From Diphasiastrum complanatum (lineage: Eukaryota > Streptophyta > Lycopodiopsida > Lycopodiales > Lycopodiaceae), in NCBI GenBank assembly GCA_029204225.1, contig CM055095.1, forward strand, positions 49,670,841-49,734,840: a stretch of DNA of 64,000 nt, in the 5' to 3' direction. Below the pieces are notes generated by a model, which was given only the letters and a program-made list of their open reading frames with translations, was not told the DNA's origin and made no database searches. The position numbers and the translations under genes are program-made. Positions 9,950 to 20,615 of this stretch are shown here, in pieces (position 1 is the stretch's first letter; each line of letters starts with the position of its first letter).

Positions 9950-10800
9950 CAGATTTTCAGGCCTGTTTGCAGCCTGCTATACTTATATATATGCTGATTT
10001 TTTTCCATAGCGACCTATGACAATGTTTTGAACTGGTTCTCCCTCTGATCTCGTTGTCTATCAAACAATCTGTGAATGCAAAAGAGATAAACGAATATCA
10101 AATCGAGTTTTCAAGAGCAAAGCAAAATGTAAAACGACATTCATGACTAGTTGGGTTCTCCGACTTTTCGGTTTTTACTCACACCTTAGGTAATGTGGTT
10201 TACTAAATTGAGTTGTTAGAATATAGGTTATTTTTTAATAATCATTGGATCTAGATTTATGCCCTTGGGAGGTAGTGCGTCTACCATGCTATGGAGGGGT
10301 GAAGGAGATTATCCCAACCGCTAGAGAACGTATCCAAGAATTGGGAGCGCTCCAAAATGATTTGGACCCCCTATGATAAGAGGTGAGGGTCAATTCCACC
10401 CCACACTAGTTGATGTATGCCTACTGATTAGAGATGGAGCACCACATTACTATTTCTGCACCTCAACACTTTACCCCACTTACATCACGGGGACACTTTG
10501 TTTAGGTTATACCATTATGGGGAGTATAGCTATTTTGAGGCATACGAGTTTATAGTCGAAAGATTTTGGTACCTAACTAATGCTATCTCCACAAAACATA
10601 TTGAAGTGACATAGCCCCTTATACTTCAACGGTACGATCACGTGGATCGGCCGGTAATACCAATAGACACCAAAAACAAGATCTAAGCGAACAAGTTAAA
10701 AGTGAAAATAGTACTGGTCCATCCACATAGTTTCACCCAAAGGATGGACGATCTAGGGGACTGATGAGAGGAGCTTAGACCACATACCCATCCCAAGCAC
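9950..10800. other. No recognisable gene
   Basis: I see no retroelement domain, LTR boundary or convincing reading frame. The stretch could hold the promoter and upstream exons of the host-like gene that follows, but I cannot place them. Confidence 0.4.
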
Positions 10801-10809
10801 GGAGGACAC

Positions 10810-11398
10810 ATGATGGAAGCTACAAAAAGTTTTCTTGTCGATGGCAGAAGTGAGCATGAAATCCACATCCTTACTGATGCCAGCTGTTTTCAACGACAAG
10901 GCTTCAACAAAAGCAGGACAAGTCAAGAGCTTTGTGGCTGGATGGACTGGACTGGACATACACCTGCTGCAACCTTCAAGGCTACAGCATCTACCTTGGG
11001 CGCAGTGGGTTCACAAGCAGGCTTGTTACCAGGCATAGATTTAGTATCTAAAGGTGGAACTGAAACTGGGTCATTGTTCTTTGCTCGACAAGTAGATGTT
11101 GTGCACTCTGTGGAAGTAACAGCTCCTATGCTCCTAGTTGGGTTGCCTTCACAAATGTTTGCTAGTCAAAAGAGTGTAAGTGATGCAAGAACTATGCATT
11201 TGGCAAGCACTTTAAAGGGTTCATTGATGGCACAGCGGTCGGAGACTTTGCAGCAATATGGGATACCCGACCAGCAATTGGCAAGGGAGCTGCATCTTCA
11301 CAAGCAGCAGGAAGCAAGGAAGAAAAGAAGAATGTTGATTGATGAGCAGAAACAACAGAAGAGGGAAAAGGAGGATGAACGATCACTTCTGTTTAATG
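10810..11398 (+). CDS. Host-like gene, exon candidate a (unknown function)
   Basis: The frame ends in a hydrophilic, Lys/Glu/Gln-rich, probably helical stretch (IPDQQLARELHLHKQQEARK, then KKRRMLIDEQKQQKREKEDE). It stops at a good donor (TTTAATG|GTAAGA, intron from 11,399). It looks like host coding sequence rather than a transposon: no transposon domain is present, and the splice signal is clear. In the 5' part a different frame seems more natural (AEVSMKSTSLLMPAVFND to about 10,955), which implies an indel or an unrecognised splice. The start is not established, and upstream exons are likely. I do not recognise the family. Confidence 0.5.
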
Positions 11399-11473
11399 GT
11401 AAGATTTTTTCCAGGCTCTAAGCCCGTTGTCAATCTGCAAATGCAGGGAAATACTCACCTGTATTTTTGGCAG

Positions 11474-11741
11474 GGAGCATGGCACAATTTTTGGTAGGCC
11501 AGGAAGCAGCCAAGAGCGAACAGTTCCATCTTCCATGGACGACAATGTAGAACTTGAACAGCTTGTGAAGCTCATCCTCGATCACACCAAGGAACAGATA
11601 GAGCTGTACAGGGTGCTGAAGTCAGGACAGAACAGAATAATGCCAGTGCAATTGAATTACGGGACGACCGGGTTGGTACTACAGTAGCTAGACAATTGTC
11701 AAACGGTCACTTTATGAGATTGCCCGTGGAGAAGCTTGAGG
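11474..11741 (+). CDS. Host-like gene, exon candidate b
   Basis: It is preceded by a clear acceptor (GTATTTTTGGCAG) and ends at a donor (GCTTGAGG|GTAAGAAC). One frame reads NVELEQLVKLILDHTKEQIE. Towards the end a second frame reads NNASAIELRDDRVGTTVARQ, then LSNGHFMRLPVEKLE. Both look coding, so there is a frame change at about 11,610-11,630. The phase left by exon a meets a stop (ATG TAG). Either the gene is decayed or the assembly carries single-base errors. The amphipathic Glu/Leu pattern suggests a helical protein. Confidence 0.45.
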
Positions 11742-12340
11742 GTAAGAACATGAAGTATCATATTTCGCTGCCAAATGGTTTCATTATATTAAAAAACTGC
11801 ACCATTTTGGGTTTTCTGAAGGGCTTTTAAGATTTTTATCACTTGAAGGACGAAGAGACGGAATTTTTGGCTGTAACGAAAAGGCGTTTCTGTGAACAGT
11901 TAACTATATATGTAAATGTATACTGTCTACCTTACTGGTAAAATTGTAACGATGCCTGCAAGTACTCTCTGAGCATTTTGTTATCTTTCAGCTTCTCACG
12001 ATCCTTACTAAATGTTTTGCCATTAGAGTGTTCACATGGAGTTTAATCACTATCCATCCTATTTCTAATCTTACAGTTTTGCATCTGTTTTGGCTCATAA
12101 ATGTCACTAGTTTGCTAAAATTTGTGCACAGTGAATAGATTGCTGAAAATTTACGTAATTATACGTTACAAGTTATTAGGATATTAGTCACTGTATTATC
12201 TTTCTTTTGCACATCTATATAGTATTCTCAGTAAAATTAAAGTTTTTAACGTGTTCTTACATCTTGATTCTGGAATGCTTAGCATATGATATCTGTACAT
12301 GGTATTTAAGTGAGTTTTAGATGCTTTTTTATGGCTATTT
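11742..12340 (+). other. AT-rich, intron-like stretch
   Basis: There is no recognisable coding sequence. The stretch is T-rich and lies just after a good donor site at 11,742. If the exons at 31.99 and 32.46 kb belong to the same gene, this is the start of an intron of about 20 kb. Confidence 0.4.
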
Positions 12341-12447
12341 TTCTTTTCTAAGATTTTTTATCAAAAAAACCCCAAAAAAAAATGTTCCCGAACGAGCATT
12401 CTGGAACGTGATTGGAACTCTGCGTTCCGGAATGCAACGCATCTCTG

Positions 12448-12660
12448 CCTAGAACATAATCTAAAATTTGGCTTTCCAACCAAGAACTAAAAGTTTCCGA
12501 AGAGCATGGAACACATGTCCAATGGTGAACCAAGGTCACACTTGCTGCCAAGTCCTAGAACATAACCTAAAGTTTGGTTTTCTGATCAAGGGCTTAAAAT
12601 TTCCAAAGTCATGAAAAACTTGTAATCCCATGGTGAACCAAGCTCTATCAATGTGAGACT
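12448..12660. repeat. Imperfect tandem duplication, ~106-bp unit
   Basis: CCTAGAACATAATCTAAA begins at 12,448 and a diverged second copy begins at 12,554. Each contains AATTTGG/AGTTTGG, then TTTCC, then ATGGTGAACCAAG in the same order. I see two copies only. No coding role is apparent. Confidence 0.6.
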
Positions 12661-13264
12661 TGGAGGGCACTATTACTTGTGTGGCAAGAGCAAGTGCCTG
12701 CATAAGTTGATGCCTACACTGCTACTTCACTATCTTCTTTGCCTCGTAAGTACTACATTAGGGGAGATAAAAAATTAACCCTAGCATTTTTAGTATAAGA
12801 GGACTTGTTTGGAATTTGGATTAATCCAAATGTGCGTGACTTAGAAGTTTTGCTGCTTGTAAAATTTTTGGAACCTTGATTCTTGGACTGTTGGGTGCAT
12901 CCAACCCTTTACGTCCTCTTTAATCTTAGGCCCACGAAGATTTGGTGATCTTTGTGAGTGCTTGGTAGCGGTTTGTAAGTTTACAACCACTTTGTTATAG
13001 GGGTTGGTGCTTGACCCATCCTTATTATTTAGAAACTAAGAGTACTTATTACTATTCCTTCTCCAAATGACAAATTTGCATACAAGAAAGGTCTTGGGGG
13101 GATCACTTTGTTCAAGAGTATGTTAGGAGAGGATTTGAAGGTTGGGAGCATTGTTGCACCCACAATCATGCGGATGCAAACTCATATGGTCGTTCGTACA
13201 TTGTTCTTGTGGCCAATCTAATGAACCAATCATGGTTGATGATGTTGTGGATTTGCATCAAGTA

Positions 13265-13839
13265 TTTAGTTTTGGTTCTCTTACATGGACCTTATTAGAG
13301 CTTGTTACATGCATTTAGAATTCTTTACCTTCTGTATTTTTCAATTTGTAAATATCAATTGTATATGGCTATGTCATCCGCTTGTGGAGACGATTGTAAA
13401 TTGCTATGTAAAAATGGGGTCACAGTTGTAAGTGACTATTTTCGAAATAGCAAAGGTATTGAGTCTCACCTAGAGTTTGCTGGATTGACCTCCTAAAATA
13501 TACGAGTTGACTGGTTAAAGAACATGTGTCATATGCTGATTGTGACTTGTGGCCCAATTCATGAGTGACATGTGGTTAGATAGTTTTAGTAACCCATGTG
13601 CATGCCCATGTGCTAGGGATCTTCCAAGAGGGGTGCGTGCCATGTGGGCTATATAGTGTGAGCCTTGTTCAGGCATTCCCTATCTTATTCCTATGCAGTT
13701 GTAGTTGGTGGGAGGAGACTTGCATCAGAGCTCTCTTAGTTTCTTGTTGATCTATGTTATCCTTTCTGAGTTAATAAAGAGATGCTTTTATTGAGTAAAT
13801 CTTGAGATTTACTTAGGGTTTGAGAATTTGTGTGCAACA
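13265..13839 (+). repeat. Gypsy-1 LTR, plus copy
   Basis: The LTR ends GTGTGCAACA just before TTTGGTATCGGAGC. It aligns end to end, in matching order, with the three scattered minus-strand pieces at 29,600-29,817, 27,307-27,607 and 17,107-17,238. This is what shows those pieces were once one LTR. A GAGTTAATAAAGAG stretch near 13,770 resembles a polyadenylation region. The left boundary is approximate because the first ~30 bp are diverged. Confidence 0.75.
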
Positions 13840-14139
13840 TTTGGTATCGGAGCAGATTGCATTTCAGGATCTATGAGGAGATTAGCCTACCAAATGTCCC
13901 TGTGCATGCTTTTTGATGATTGGCATCTTCAATTAGCATCATAACCTTTAGCGCCCTACTGAGAAGCATTCTAGGCTTTCAATGCCCATTTTCAAGGCAA
14001 TTTTCAGAAGTTTTTTATTATGCAAGATGGCAGAAGTGTGCCCTAAGGTGGATCACGGGCCTATCATCTGTTTTTGGGTTTTAGTACCTGTTGCCTAGGC
14101 TTTTTTTGCTTGTTATGTGGGGTGAGTGTCCTTCAATGT

Positions 14140-14340
14140 TGTTGCCACAAGACTAAGACGTGCAAAAAGGGAGAACCTTTGTTTAGGATGCTTGGGGCAG
14201 CATAGGTGAAAAGAATGTCCATGTAACCATATGTGGACCAAATGTAACCTTCAGCTGGATTAGTTGGATGACCCTATGATAGTGGAGAAAGTCGAGCAAG
14301 AAGCCAATCCTGATGCTTGGCCCTCATGAATGTTTCAGCT
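14140..14340 (+). pseudogene. Gypsy-1 gag nucleocapsid remnant, plus copy
   Basis: The translation shows RAKRENLCLGCLGQHR, a stop, then KECPCNHMWTKCN. This is the CxxC...H...C knuckle of a Ty3/gypsy gag, with the Trp codon after QHR changed to a stop. The minus copy at 16.2 kb keeps it (CFGCLGQHRWKPCPRNP). Confidence 0.75.
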
Positions 14341-14859
14341 GTCAGGAGAGTGGACATATCTCCATCCACTCTTCTCTCAAGATCAACTTGCCAAGGGAGG
14401 GTAGTCGTGTGGTAGAGATGTTAAGTTCTATTATACGCTTGGTCCTCTCATTACATTGTGAATTCAACTTTGGTACGGAAGTTAGATGTGAGCACATAAT
14501 CATCCTAGTACTAATACACAGTGGAAATGGCTGATGGAAAGGGTATGGAGATTGGGTATTCGAGGGTTGTGGGCATTCCACTAACTGTACAAGTGTTTAC
14601 AAAATAGTTGGATTTTGAGTTAACACGGCTTGTGTGGTTTTGTGATGCGATGTTGTTTGCAGGCATGCAATGCAAAAGGCTCACATAGCCTAGGGTACTC
14701 GTGGGTGATTTCTAGATTGATGGTGTGACTCATTCCATCCATGGAGAACGAGATGTGCCTCTTGGACCACTTCTTTCAGCTATGCAGTTGCATAGGGTCC
14801 ATTGTGAGTACATGTATGTTTGCTTTCTAGTTGATGTGTTTACTAATGCTAGCCATACT

Positions 14860-15410
14860 AGCATGTCGTGTGTGCAAACCAGTATTGTTGCCAATTTGGA
14901 TCAAGAGATTAGGAGGGAGTTCTCAGATGTGTTTTTAGACAACAACTCATTTGTTTTACCTCCTATGAGGAATGCCAAACATAACATTCAACTAATACCC
15001 AAATCATGTCCTATCAATAGACCCCCTTATAGAATGAGTCTAAAAGAGGAGAGGAGGTGAGACGAATGATTGAGAATTATCTGGCCAAAGAGTAAATTCG
15101 ACCTAGTTACTCCTCTTTTTGCCTCTCCGATCATTCTTTTAAAAAAGAAGGTTGGGTTATGGTTTATGAGATTTGAACAAGATCATCGTTAAACATCGAT
15201 ATTCTGTGCCACGTATAAAATGATTTGCTTGATGCCTTGTCAAAATAGATTTCAAGAGTGGATACCAATAGGTTAGAGTTCATGAAGAGGATGTACACAA
15301 GACTGCCTTTAGAACTTGACTTGGTCACTATATGAGTATCTTGTGATGCCATTTGGATTGACTAATGCCCTAGCTATATTCATGATGATGATGAATGATG
15401 TACTCAGTTT
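14860..15410 (+). pseudogene. Gypsy-1 reverse transcriptase remnant, plus copy
   Basis: The frame starts in the protease-RT linker (ANLDQEIRREFSDVF) and enters the RT entry motif (NIQLIPKSCPINRPPYRMS). After a stop at about 15,058 the rest lies in shifted frames, ending with GHYEYLVMPFGLTN and MMMMNDVL just before where the catalytic xxDD would be. These are diagnostic Ty3/gypsy RT blocks. The sequence departs from gypsy at about 15,415, so the active site is absent. Confidence 0.8.
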
Positions 15411-15424
15411 GTAGTAAATTTGAT

Positions 15425-15720
15425 GACAATTTGACCTACAGTGCATGTGAGGTCAAGCGTATACCTCACCTTAGAACTGTGTTGTCTTGCCATTGTCCAT
15501 GCATAAAAGGTGTGGAGGCATTATTTATATGGATCTGGATTTGATGTGTACGTTGCTCATGTGACTTTGAAGTGCTTTTGTAGGTAGAATACATTGTGCA
15601 TGTGCATTGTGTGATGTATCTCAATTTCTCATTGCATCTTCAGTCATATGATTGTGTCATTTATTAATTGGTTATACTATCATTGTATAGAGCTATAATC
15701 ACTATCTAGACACGAAAACA
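15425..15720. other. No recognisable gene
   Basis: The stretch lies between the two convergent gypsy-1 copies. No RT, LTR or other motif could be matched in it. Confidence 0.35.
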
Positions 15721-15776
15721 ATACTTGTTTGGGATTTAACAAAAGGCTAGGAACAAAACCAACCAACAAAAAAACC

Positions 15777-16490
15777 CTAAATGCGTTTTGTCGTTTCTTT
15801 CTCGACAAAGCCCATGCTTTCCCATTTCAACTGTGTTGTGATTCTTGTCATCCATTTCAACTGTGTACTGGTACATCGGATGGTTGTGTGCACACATTCA
15901 ACCTTTTGATTAAGAATGTTATGTGAGGACCCAGTGTCAAATAGTACTAACACATTCCTTACACACAGCTGTCCACTCAAAACAATAAAAGAGGTACAAG
16001 GATATTGATACTTGTGTTGCGCCGCTTTTGATAACTGTGGCATTGGAATTGTATCCAATCATTGACACATTAGTAAGATGTGGAGTTCCCTGTGGTTCAT
16101 CCTGCTCCATCTCCTCAATGTACATTGGTGCTTGAGCTTGCTCCACTTGCAAGTTATATGACGTTCGCATTGGGTTCCGTGGACACGGCTTCCACCTATG
16201 TTGACCCAAACAACCAAAGCACAACTTCTCTCGCTTGGCATGCTCCTGGTCTTGCGGAAATAGTGGCAATACGATCATAGAGCGTTTGCCAACCCCTTGG
16301 ACATTGGGCATCCCATACCGTCCTTTGCCCTTGGGTGTGCTAACCCCTTTTCCTCTTGAATCACCTGAACTTTGCCCTTGCACAATTCGTTTAACCTTTT
16401 AGACTTTTTCTTACCCCAAGGTTGAAATCCCCTATACGCCACAATGGCTGGCTCACCGGCCCTCTTTTCGTCTTCATAATAGAGAGCCAT
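15777..16490 (-). pseudogene. Gypsy-1 gag C-terminus and protease, minus copy
   Basis: The minus frames 16,490-16,275 and 16,383-15,937 encode a gag C-terminus (FQPWGKKKSKRLNELCKGK) and a zinc knuckle (CFGCLGQHRWKPCPRNP). After a frame change, 16,058-15,777 gives SGQLCVRNVLVLFDTGSSHN, with the retroviral-type aspartic-protease DTGS motif. Order and motifs are those of Ty3/gypsy. RT and the rest are missing at the left, where the unrelated 15.4-15.7 kb stretch begins. The homologous gag-protease of gypsy-2 lies at 25.2-26.6 kb. Confidence 0.8.
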
Positions 16491-16496
16491 GTGTAT

Positions 16497-17105
16497 AGCT
16501 CGCGTTCCGGGATTCCAAGAGTATTCTAGATTGGAACGTCAAAAATTTTGAAAAAAAAAAAAAATCTATGTTGGGGTGGGAAAAAACAACACTTAGGGAT
16601 GTAAAAAGAATTCCAAACATGTTGCATACCATAGTACTTACGACTAACAAAACAAACTGCATAGTACATTGAAGTTCATTCACTAACTGAACAAAGTGAC
16701 TTCATGAATGCTCATAGTGACCACCTATGCATAAAGAAGCTTGGGAACATGCAATCACTCTCTCCCTAGCAATCGTACGGCCAATCTTAGCAACATGAAT
16801 CACTCAAAATGATGCACTATAGCCTCCAAACAAAGCAAGGAAAAAAAGAGTTGAAAAAAGCTTCAAGAAGTTCCTATCTCCATAGTCACTGTTGCCCTCT
16901 TCTATGTGCTACATTCACCTTCCACTCATCATGGCCTTCACATAGAGTGGGCTCCTATTCCTCTCTCCACAAGTTTGTTTCTCTCCAACAAAGTGCGTTG
17001 GAAATGGGGCTTCACAGTTGTTTAGAAAAAATTTCCATTTGAAGTTTTGGAATGCTGTGTTCCTGAACGTGGGGGTCCGGAACAACGTTCTAGTGCAACT
17101 TAGGT
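16497..17105. other. Sequence of unknown origin between gypsy-1 gag and its LTR
   Basis: About 600 bp separates the gag frame from the LTR remnant at 17,107. The left end has CGTTCCGGGATTCC and the right end has GTTCCTGAACG and GGTCCGGAAC, so both ends carry GTTCC/GGAAC words. Similar words occur at 12,385-12,440. It may be an inserted small DNA element or a diverged gag 5' part. I see no gene. Confidence 0.35.
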
Positions 17106-17106
17106 C

Positions 17107-17238
17107 AAAGCACAAGAATTACTCAGGAAATTCTCTTTATCAATCCGAAGTTAGAGTACATAGATCAACAAGCTAACATGAGAGCTCTGCTGCAAGTCTC
17201 CTCCCAACCATAGTTGCATAGGAATAAGATAGGGTATG
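17107..17238 (-). repeat. Gypsy-1 minus LTR, downstream remnant
   Basis: The reverse complement (CCCTATCTTATTCCTATGCA, then AGAGCTCTCATGTTAG) matches the plus gypsy-1 LTR from about 13,677. It ends abruptly at 17,238, where gypsy-2's LTR begins. The missing upstream part of the same LTR resumes at 27,307 beyond gypsy-2. Confidence 0.85.
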
Positions 17239-17949
17239 TGTCAGACTCCAAATCTGAAACTTCACTTAAAACCTAGCTTATCCCGTGGGCAGCAATCAGC
17301 AATGTCGATCCCTGTCGATTTCCCTGCATGTACAAATATCAAAGCACACGAACCATGGTGGAGCTGGCTGCCTTGTCTCCTCCCAACCTTTGCTGCATAG
17401 ATTATGATGAGGAATGCCTCTCTCTAGGCTCACTTTATGCACAATCCTCAAGCACCCCTTAACCCTGACCTTTCCTACTGTCGACACATGGCCAATTCCA
17501 TGCACAGTCGACACTTGCCACTTGGCAATACCCTGACACATAGGTAAGTGAGTAGGCTGACATGTGCCACTCATACACTGGACCAAGTGTCCTAGTGAGC
17601 ATGTGACACGTGTCATGTTTGACCAGTCAACCCTGACATGTGTCACTCATTCTCTGGACCAAGTGTCCCAATGAGCATATGACGTGTATCCGTTGACTAG
17701 TCAACTCTCCTACTTTTTAGGAGGTCAGTCTAGCCACTCCTAATAAATGACCCGATACTCCATGCCAAAGCTAAGCACGAGTCTTGAGGTCCAATGCCAA
17801 CTAATTACAATTTATTTACAATTTACTTACAAAAGTCACGACTCACCACAGGCCGGTGACTTAGCCATTTCAGTAATCACAATAATTACAAACGTACATG
17901 TGTCTCTGAAAACTGTAAATAACCTGGATAGGGAGTAAAGGCTCTAACA
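17239..17949 (-). repeat. Gypsy-2 3' LTR (711 bp)
   Basis: On minus it starts TGTTAGAGCCTTTACTCCC and ends GAGTCTGACA. It matches the LTR at 26,614-27,306 closely. It contains a duplicated ~76-bp unit with GACACGTGTCA and TTGACY words. It lies immediately downstream of the chromodomain remnant, the expected position of a 3' LTR. Confidence 0.9.
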
Positions 17950-18330
17950 TCCCTTCCCAATCAGAAAAAGACATCGTCTGCGATGACCAAACTAGGGTAC
18001 TGTGCACGCAAATTGTGCGCGGTCTCCCAGGCAACATTTGCAAGAGGTCTACCATGCTAAGCAACTAAATATAACAAAGATCAAGCGGTTACACAGACGT
18101 TTCTCCCGCCTATCGAATATCCTTGTTGGCTCATGGATCTCCTCTACATGCTCCTAAATAGAGTCACAACTGACTCATCTCCGTACACCGGAGTTGTCGA
18201 CAACAACTGGCCTAATCAAGCCTCCTACGATAACCAGCATCCCATACTACTGGCGATCGCACTTGGCTCTCACTAGCACCACAATTGCTTGTCTTAAATT
18301 CTTTCAACTAACTCGATCATTTCATCCATT
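17950..18330 (-). pseudogene. Gypsy-2 chromodomain remnant
   Basis: The minus translation shows EPTRIFDRREKRLCNRLI, matching the entry to a chromovirus integrase chromodomain, then GRPLANVAWETAHNLRAQYP and LVIADDVFF, matching its C-terminus. Such chromodomains bind histone marks and steer integration. A frame break lies in the middle. The segment directly precedes the 3' LTR, as in chromoviruses. Confidence 0.65.
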
Positions 18331-18333
18331 GAG

Positions 18334-18702
18334 TTAGAAATCAGCTGTATTAGGCACTTTGAGGAATTCCCACCGTAACAAGACTAGTAGGCCTAAAACC
18401 ATATTGGGCCACCAAAAGTTACGTAGGATCATCTCATAGGTCCAATCCACACCAGGATGACTAGCACCAGTACTATCATGACATGAACGCAAAAATTCCC
18501 TACACAATCCTTTACTAACTGCAATGGGGAGTTTGCCATTTCCTTTAACTATACCATCTGCCATGGTATACTTCAGGCAAGTGTGAGCAAAGAGATCAGA
18601 GCTCTCCTTCTGAGACTCTACTTGGCCAAGATTTACCTCTCTCACAACCTCCTTACAATAAACAATGAGGATCCTCTTGCTGAATCTTTCTGATCTCAGC
18701 AA
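18334..18702 (-). pseudogene. Gypsy-2 integrase zinc-binding (H2C2-type) domain
   Basis: The frame includes HDSTGASHPGVDWTYEMI, then RNFWWPNM. This is the diagnostic H...GHxG...T...I...FWWP block of Ty3/gypsy integrase. Upstream residues (KYTMADGIVKGNGKLPIAV) fit the RNase H-integrase linker. After FWWPNM the homology ends, so the catalytic core is deleted. Confidence 0.78.
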
Positions 18703-19743
18703 TTAGGTCATTCTCTATGACCACAAAAGACATCTGATACAATATACGAGATAATGCATTAGGCACATGATTTTCAATACCTTTCATGTACCGAATTTCC
18801 ATGTGAAATTCCTGCATCAATTCAGCCCACCTGGCTAATTGCAGAAATACATAAAAATGTCATGGTTGGCGTATACAAACCCGCACCACACAAATAATGC
18901 CTCCATACTTTCAAAGCATGGACAATGGCATACAACTCTTCTAAACAGGGTTGAGCTTCTCGCTCTCAAAGGCCACTAGCCTACCCTCTTGCATCCGAAT
19001 TGTCCCAACGACGACATCACTCGCATCTGTCACTATGACAAAGTTTCTGAGGGTCTACTATCTTTAATGTGGCAAAGTCAGCCACAACTTGTTTCAAAGC
19101 GTCGAAACTTCATTGCTGAACTTCTGTCCACTTATTATTCTATAGCATATCGGTCAAAGGTGCAGCCATGTGTGAACAACCCTTCACACCTTGCAATAAA
19201 ACCCAAACAATCCAAGAGACCCTCTCAATACCGTCAAGTCTGTAGGTATAGGCCACGAAAGGAGAACAACTTTCCTTGGATTTGGTCTTATGCCTTCAGC
19301 TAACACGATAACACCCAATACGCTATTATCATTAGCAAACAAGATTTTATCCCTCAGGGTTGACAAACAGTTCTAAAGGTGAGTCACATGCAACACGTCA
19401 CCACAACTGTAAACCAAAACGTCATCCATAAATGGTCTGAGTACATCGTTCATCAACATCATACATGTTGTTGGGGTGTTAGTCAATCAAAAGGCATAAC
19501 AGAAAGTCAAAGTGACTGATACAAGTTCTGAAGGCAGTCTTATGCACATGCACTTCACAAACTTAGAGTTAATGATTTCCATTTTTCAAACAACTTTGCT
19601 AAAACAGTAGCAAATATGCGGAATAGGATATTGAAAGGATCTGATCTCCTCATCAATCTTGACTTTTGATCTGTATACACCTGCAAGCAGCACATTACAG
19701 ACAAGACATCGACTTTCAAAGCATTTAGAGAAATGTGCGAAGA
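18703..19743 (-). pseudogene. Gypsy-2 RT and RNase H remnant
   Basis: Several minus frames together show the RT core: a YPIP-like start near 19,640, a FMDDVLVYS catalytic box near 19,420, then LGVIVLAEGIRPNPRKV and SWPIPTDLTVLRGSLGL at 19,184-19,366. Stops and frameshifts interrupt it throughout. Copia-5 begins at 19,744 and cuts it from gag-protease, which lies at 25.2-26.6 kb. Confidence 0.8.
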
Positions 19744-20059
19744 TGTAACGTGGAAACCCAAACCGGGAAAACCACGGGTGAACGACGCTCTCTCTTGAGT
19801 TGGGAGTCTATTAAGCTGAATGCGGCTGTGGAGAAGGAAGATACAAAAAAACCCATACATTTTGGTCACATAGAAATAAATCCCTATCTCTAAGCAAGGT
19901 ACACTAGTCCTAAAATAATAGGACTATAGAATGTACCTTAAACTTAATGGCTGTTTTAAGACCAGCCTTAGAGGTGGACATTAGTGCCTATAATAACACT
20001 TTAAAGACATGTGACTCAACTACATATAATAAGGCATTAAAATGCCATCATTTCCAACA
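19744..20059 (-). repeat. Copia-5 3' LTR (316 bp) with polypurine tract
   Basis: On minus a polypurine tract (AAGTGGGAGAT, 20,060-20,071) directly precedes TGTTGGAAATGATGG. The LTR ends GGGTTTCCACGTTACA. Short LTRs with this end are common in plant copia elements. Confidence 0.85.
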
Positions 20060-20123
20060 ATCTCCCACTTGAAGGCATTTTGATGTTTGCCTTTTACATT
20101 CAGCCCATCCCCATTTACTGATT

Positions 20124-20612
20124 TCAAGTTTTCACCAAACCTATTGAGCTTTTGCAAAGCTCTAGTTTGTCCTTGGGCAATGCCTTTGTAAACATATCAG
20201 TTGGATTGTCCTCGGTTCTTATCTTCTCTAGCTTCACTTCATTTTCCTCAAGCACTTGCCGGATATAATGATATCGGATGTCGATGTGCTTGGTCTGTGC
20301 ATGGAACACCGGGTTCTTTGCAAGCTGAATAGCGCTCTGGCTATCACATTGCAAGATTGGAGTGTCAAGGCTGACACCTAGCTCCCTCACCAAGTGCTGT
20401 AACCAAATAAGTTCCTTGCAGGCCTCCGTGGCTGCAACATACTCTGCCTCGGTAGTGGATAAAGCTACTATCTTATGTAGCTTCGAAACCCAACAAACTG
20501 CTCCACCTGTGAAATTGAAGACATACCCTGTTGTAGACTTTCTGCTGTCCACATTTCCAGCGATATCCGAGTCTACATATCCTGCAACACATGCGTGTGT
20601 TTGCCCAAAACA
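20124..20612 (-). pseudogene. Copia-5 RNase H
   Basis: The main frame (142 residues from 20,552) reads MDSRKSTTGYVFNF, ALSTTEAEYVAATEACKE, LQCDSQSAIQLAKNPVFH, KHIDIRYHYIR and DMFTKALPKDKLELC. This is a full C-terminal half of copia RNase H, which degrades the RNA of the cDNA hybrid. The first part (up to about 20,612) lies in another frame (YRWKCGQQKVYNRV), so a frameshift separates it. The stop lies just ahead of the polypurine tract. Confidence 0.88.
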
Positions 20613-20615
20613 TAT

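Larger units (their letters stand above)
13265..15420 (+). mobile_element. Gypsy-1 family fragment (Ty3/gypsy), plus strand
   Basis: The order LTR (about 13,265-13,839), primer-site-like TTTGGTATCGGAGC, gag zinc knuckle (14,155-14,240) and RT (14,860-15,410) follows the Ty3/gypsy arrangement. The element stops within RT, so integrase and the 3' LTR are lost. Its gag knuckle and LTR match the minus-strand gypsy-1 copy at 15.8-17.2 kb, so two copies lie in convergent orientation. Confidence 0.82.

Noticed and set aside
10683-10959. Minus-strand frames overlapping the host-like exon
   Set aside because: They are antisense to the plus frame, which ends at a good donor site and has a more natural composition.
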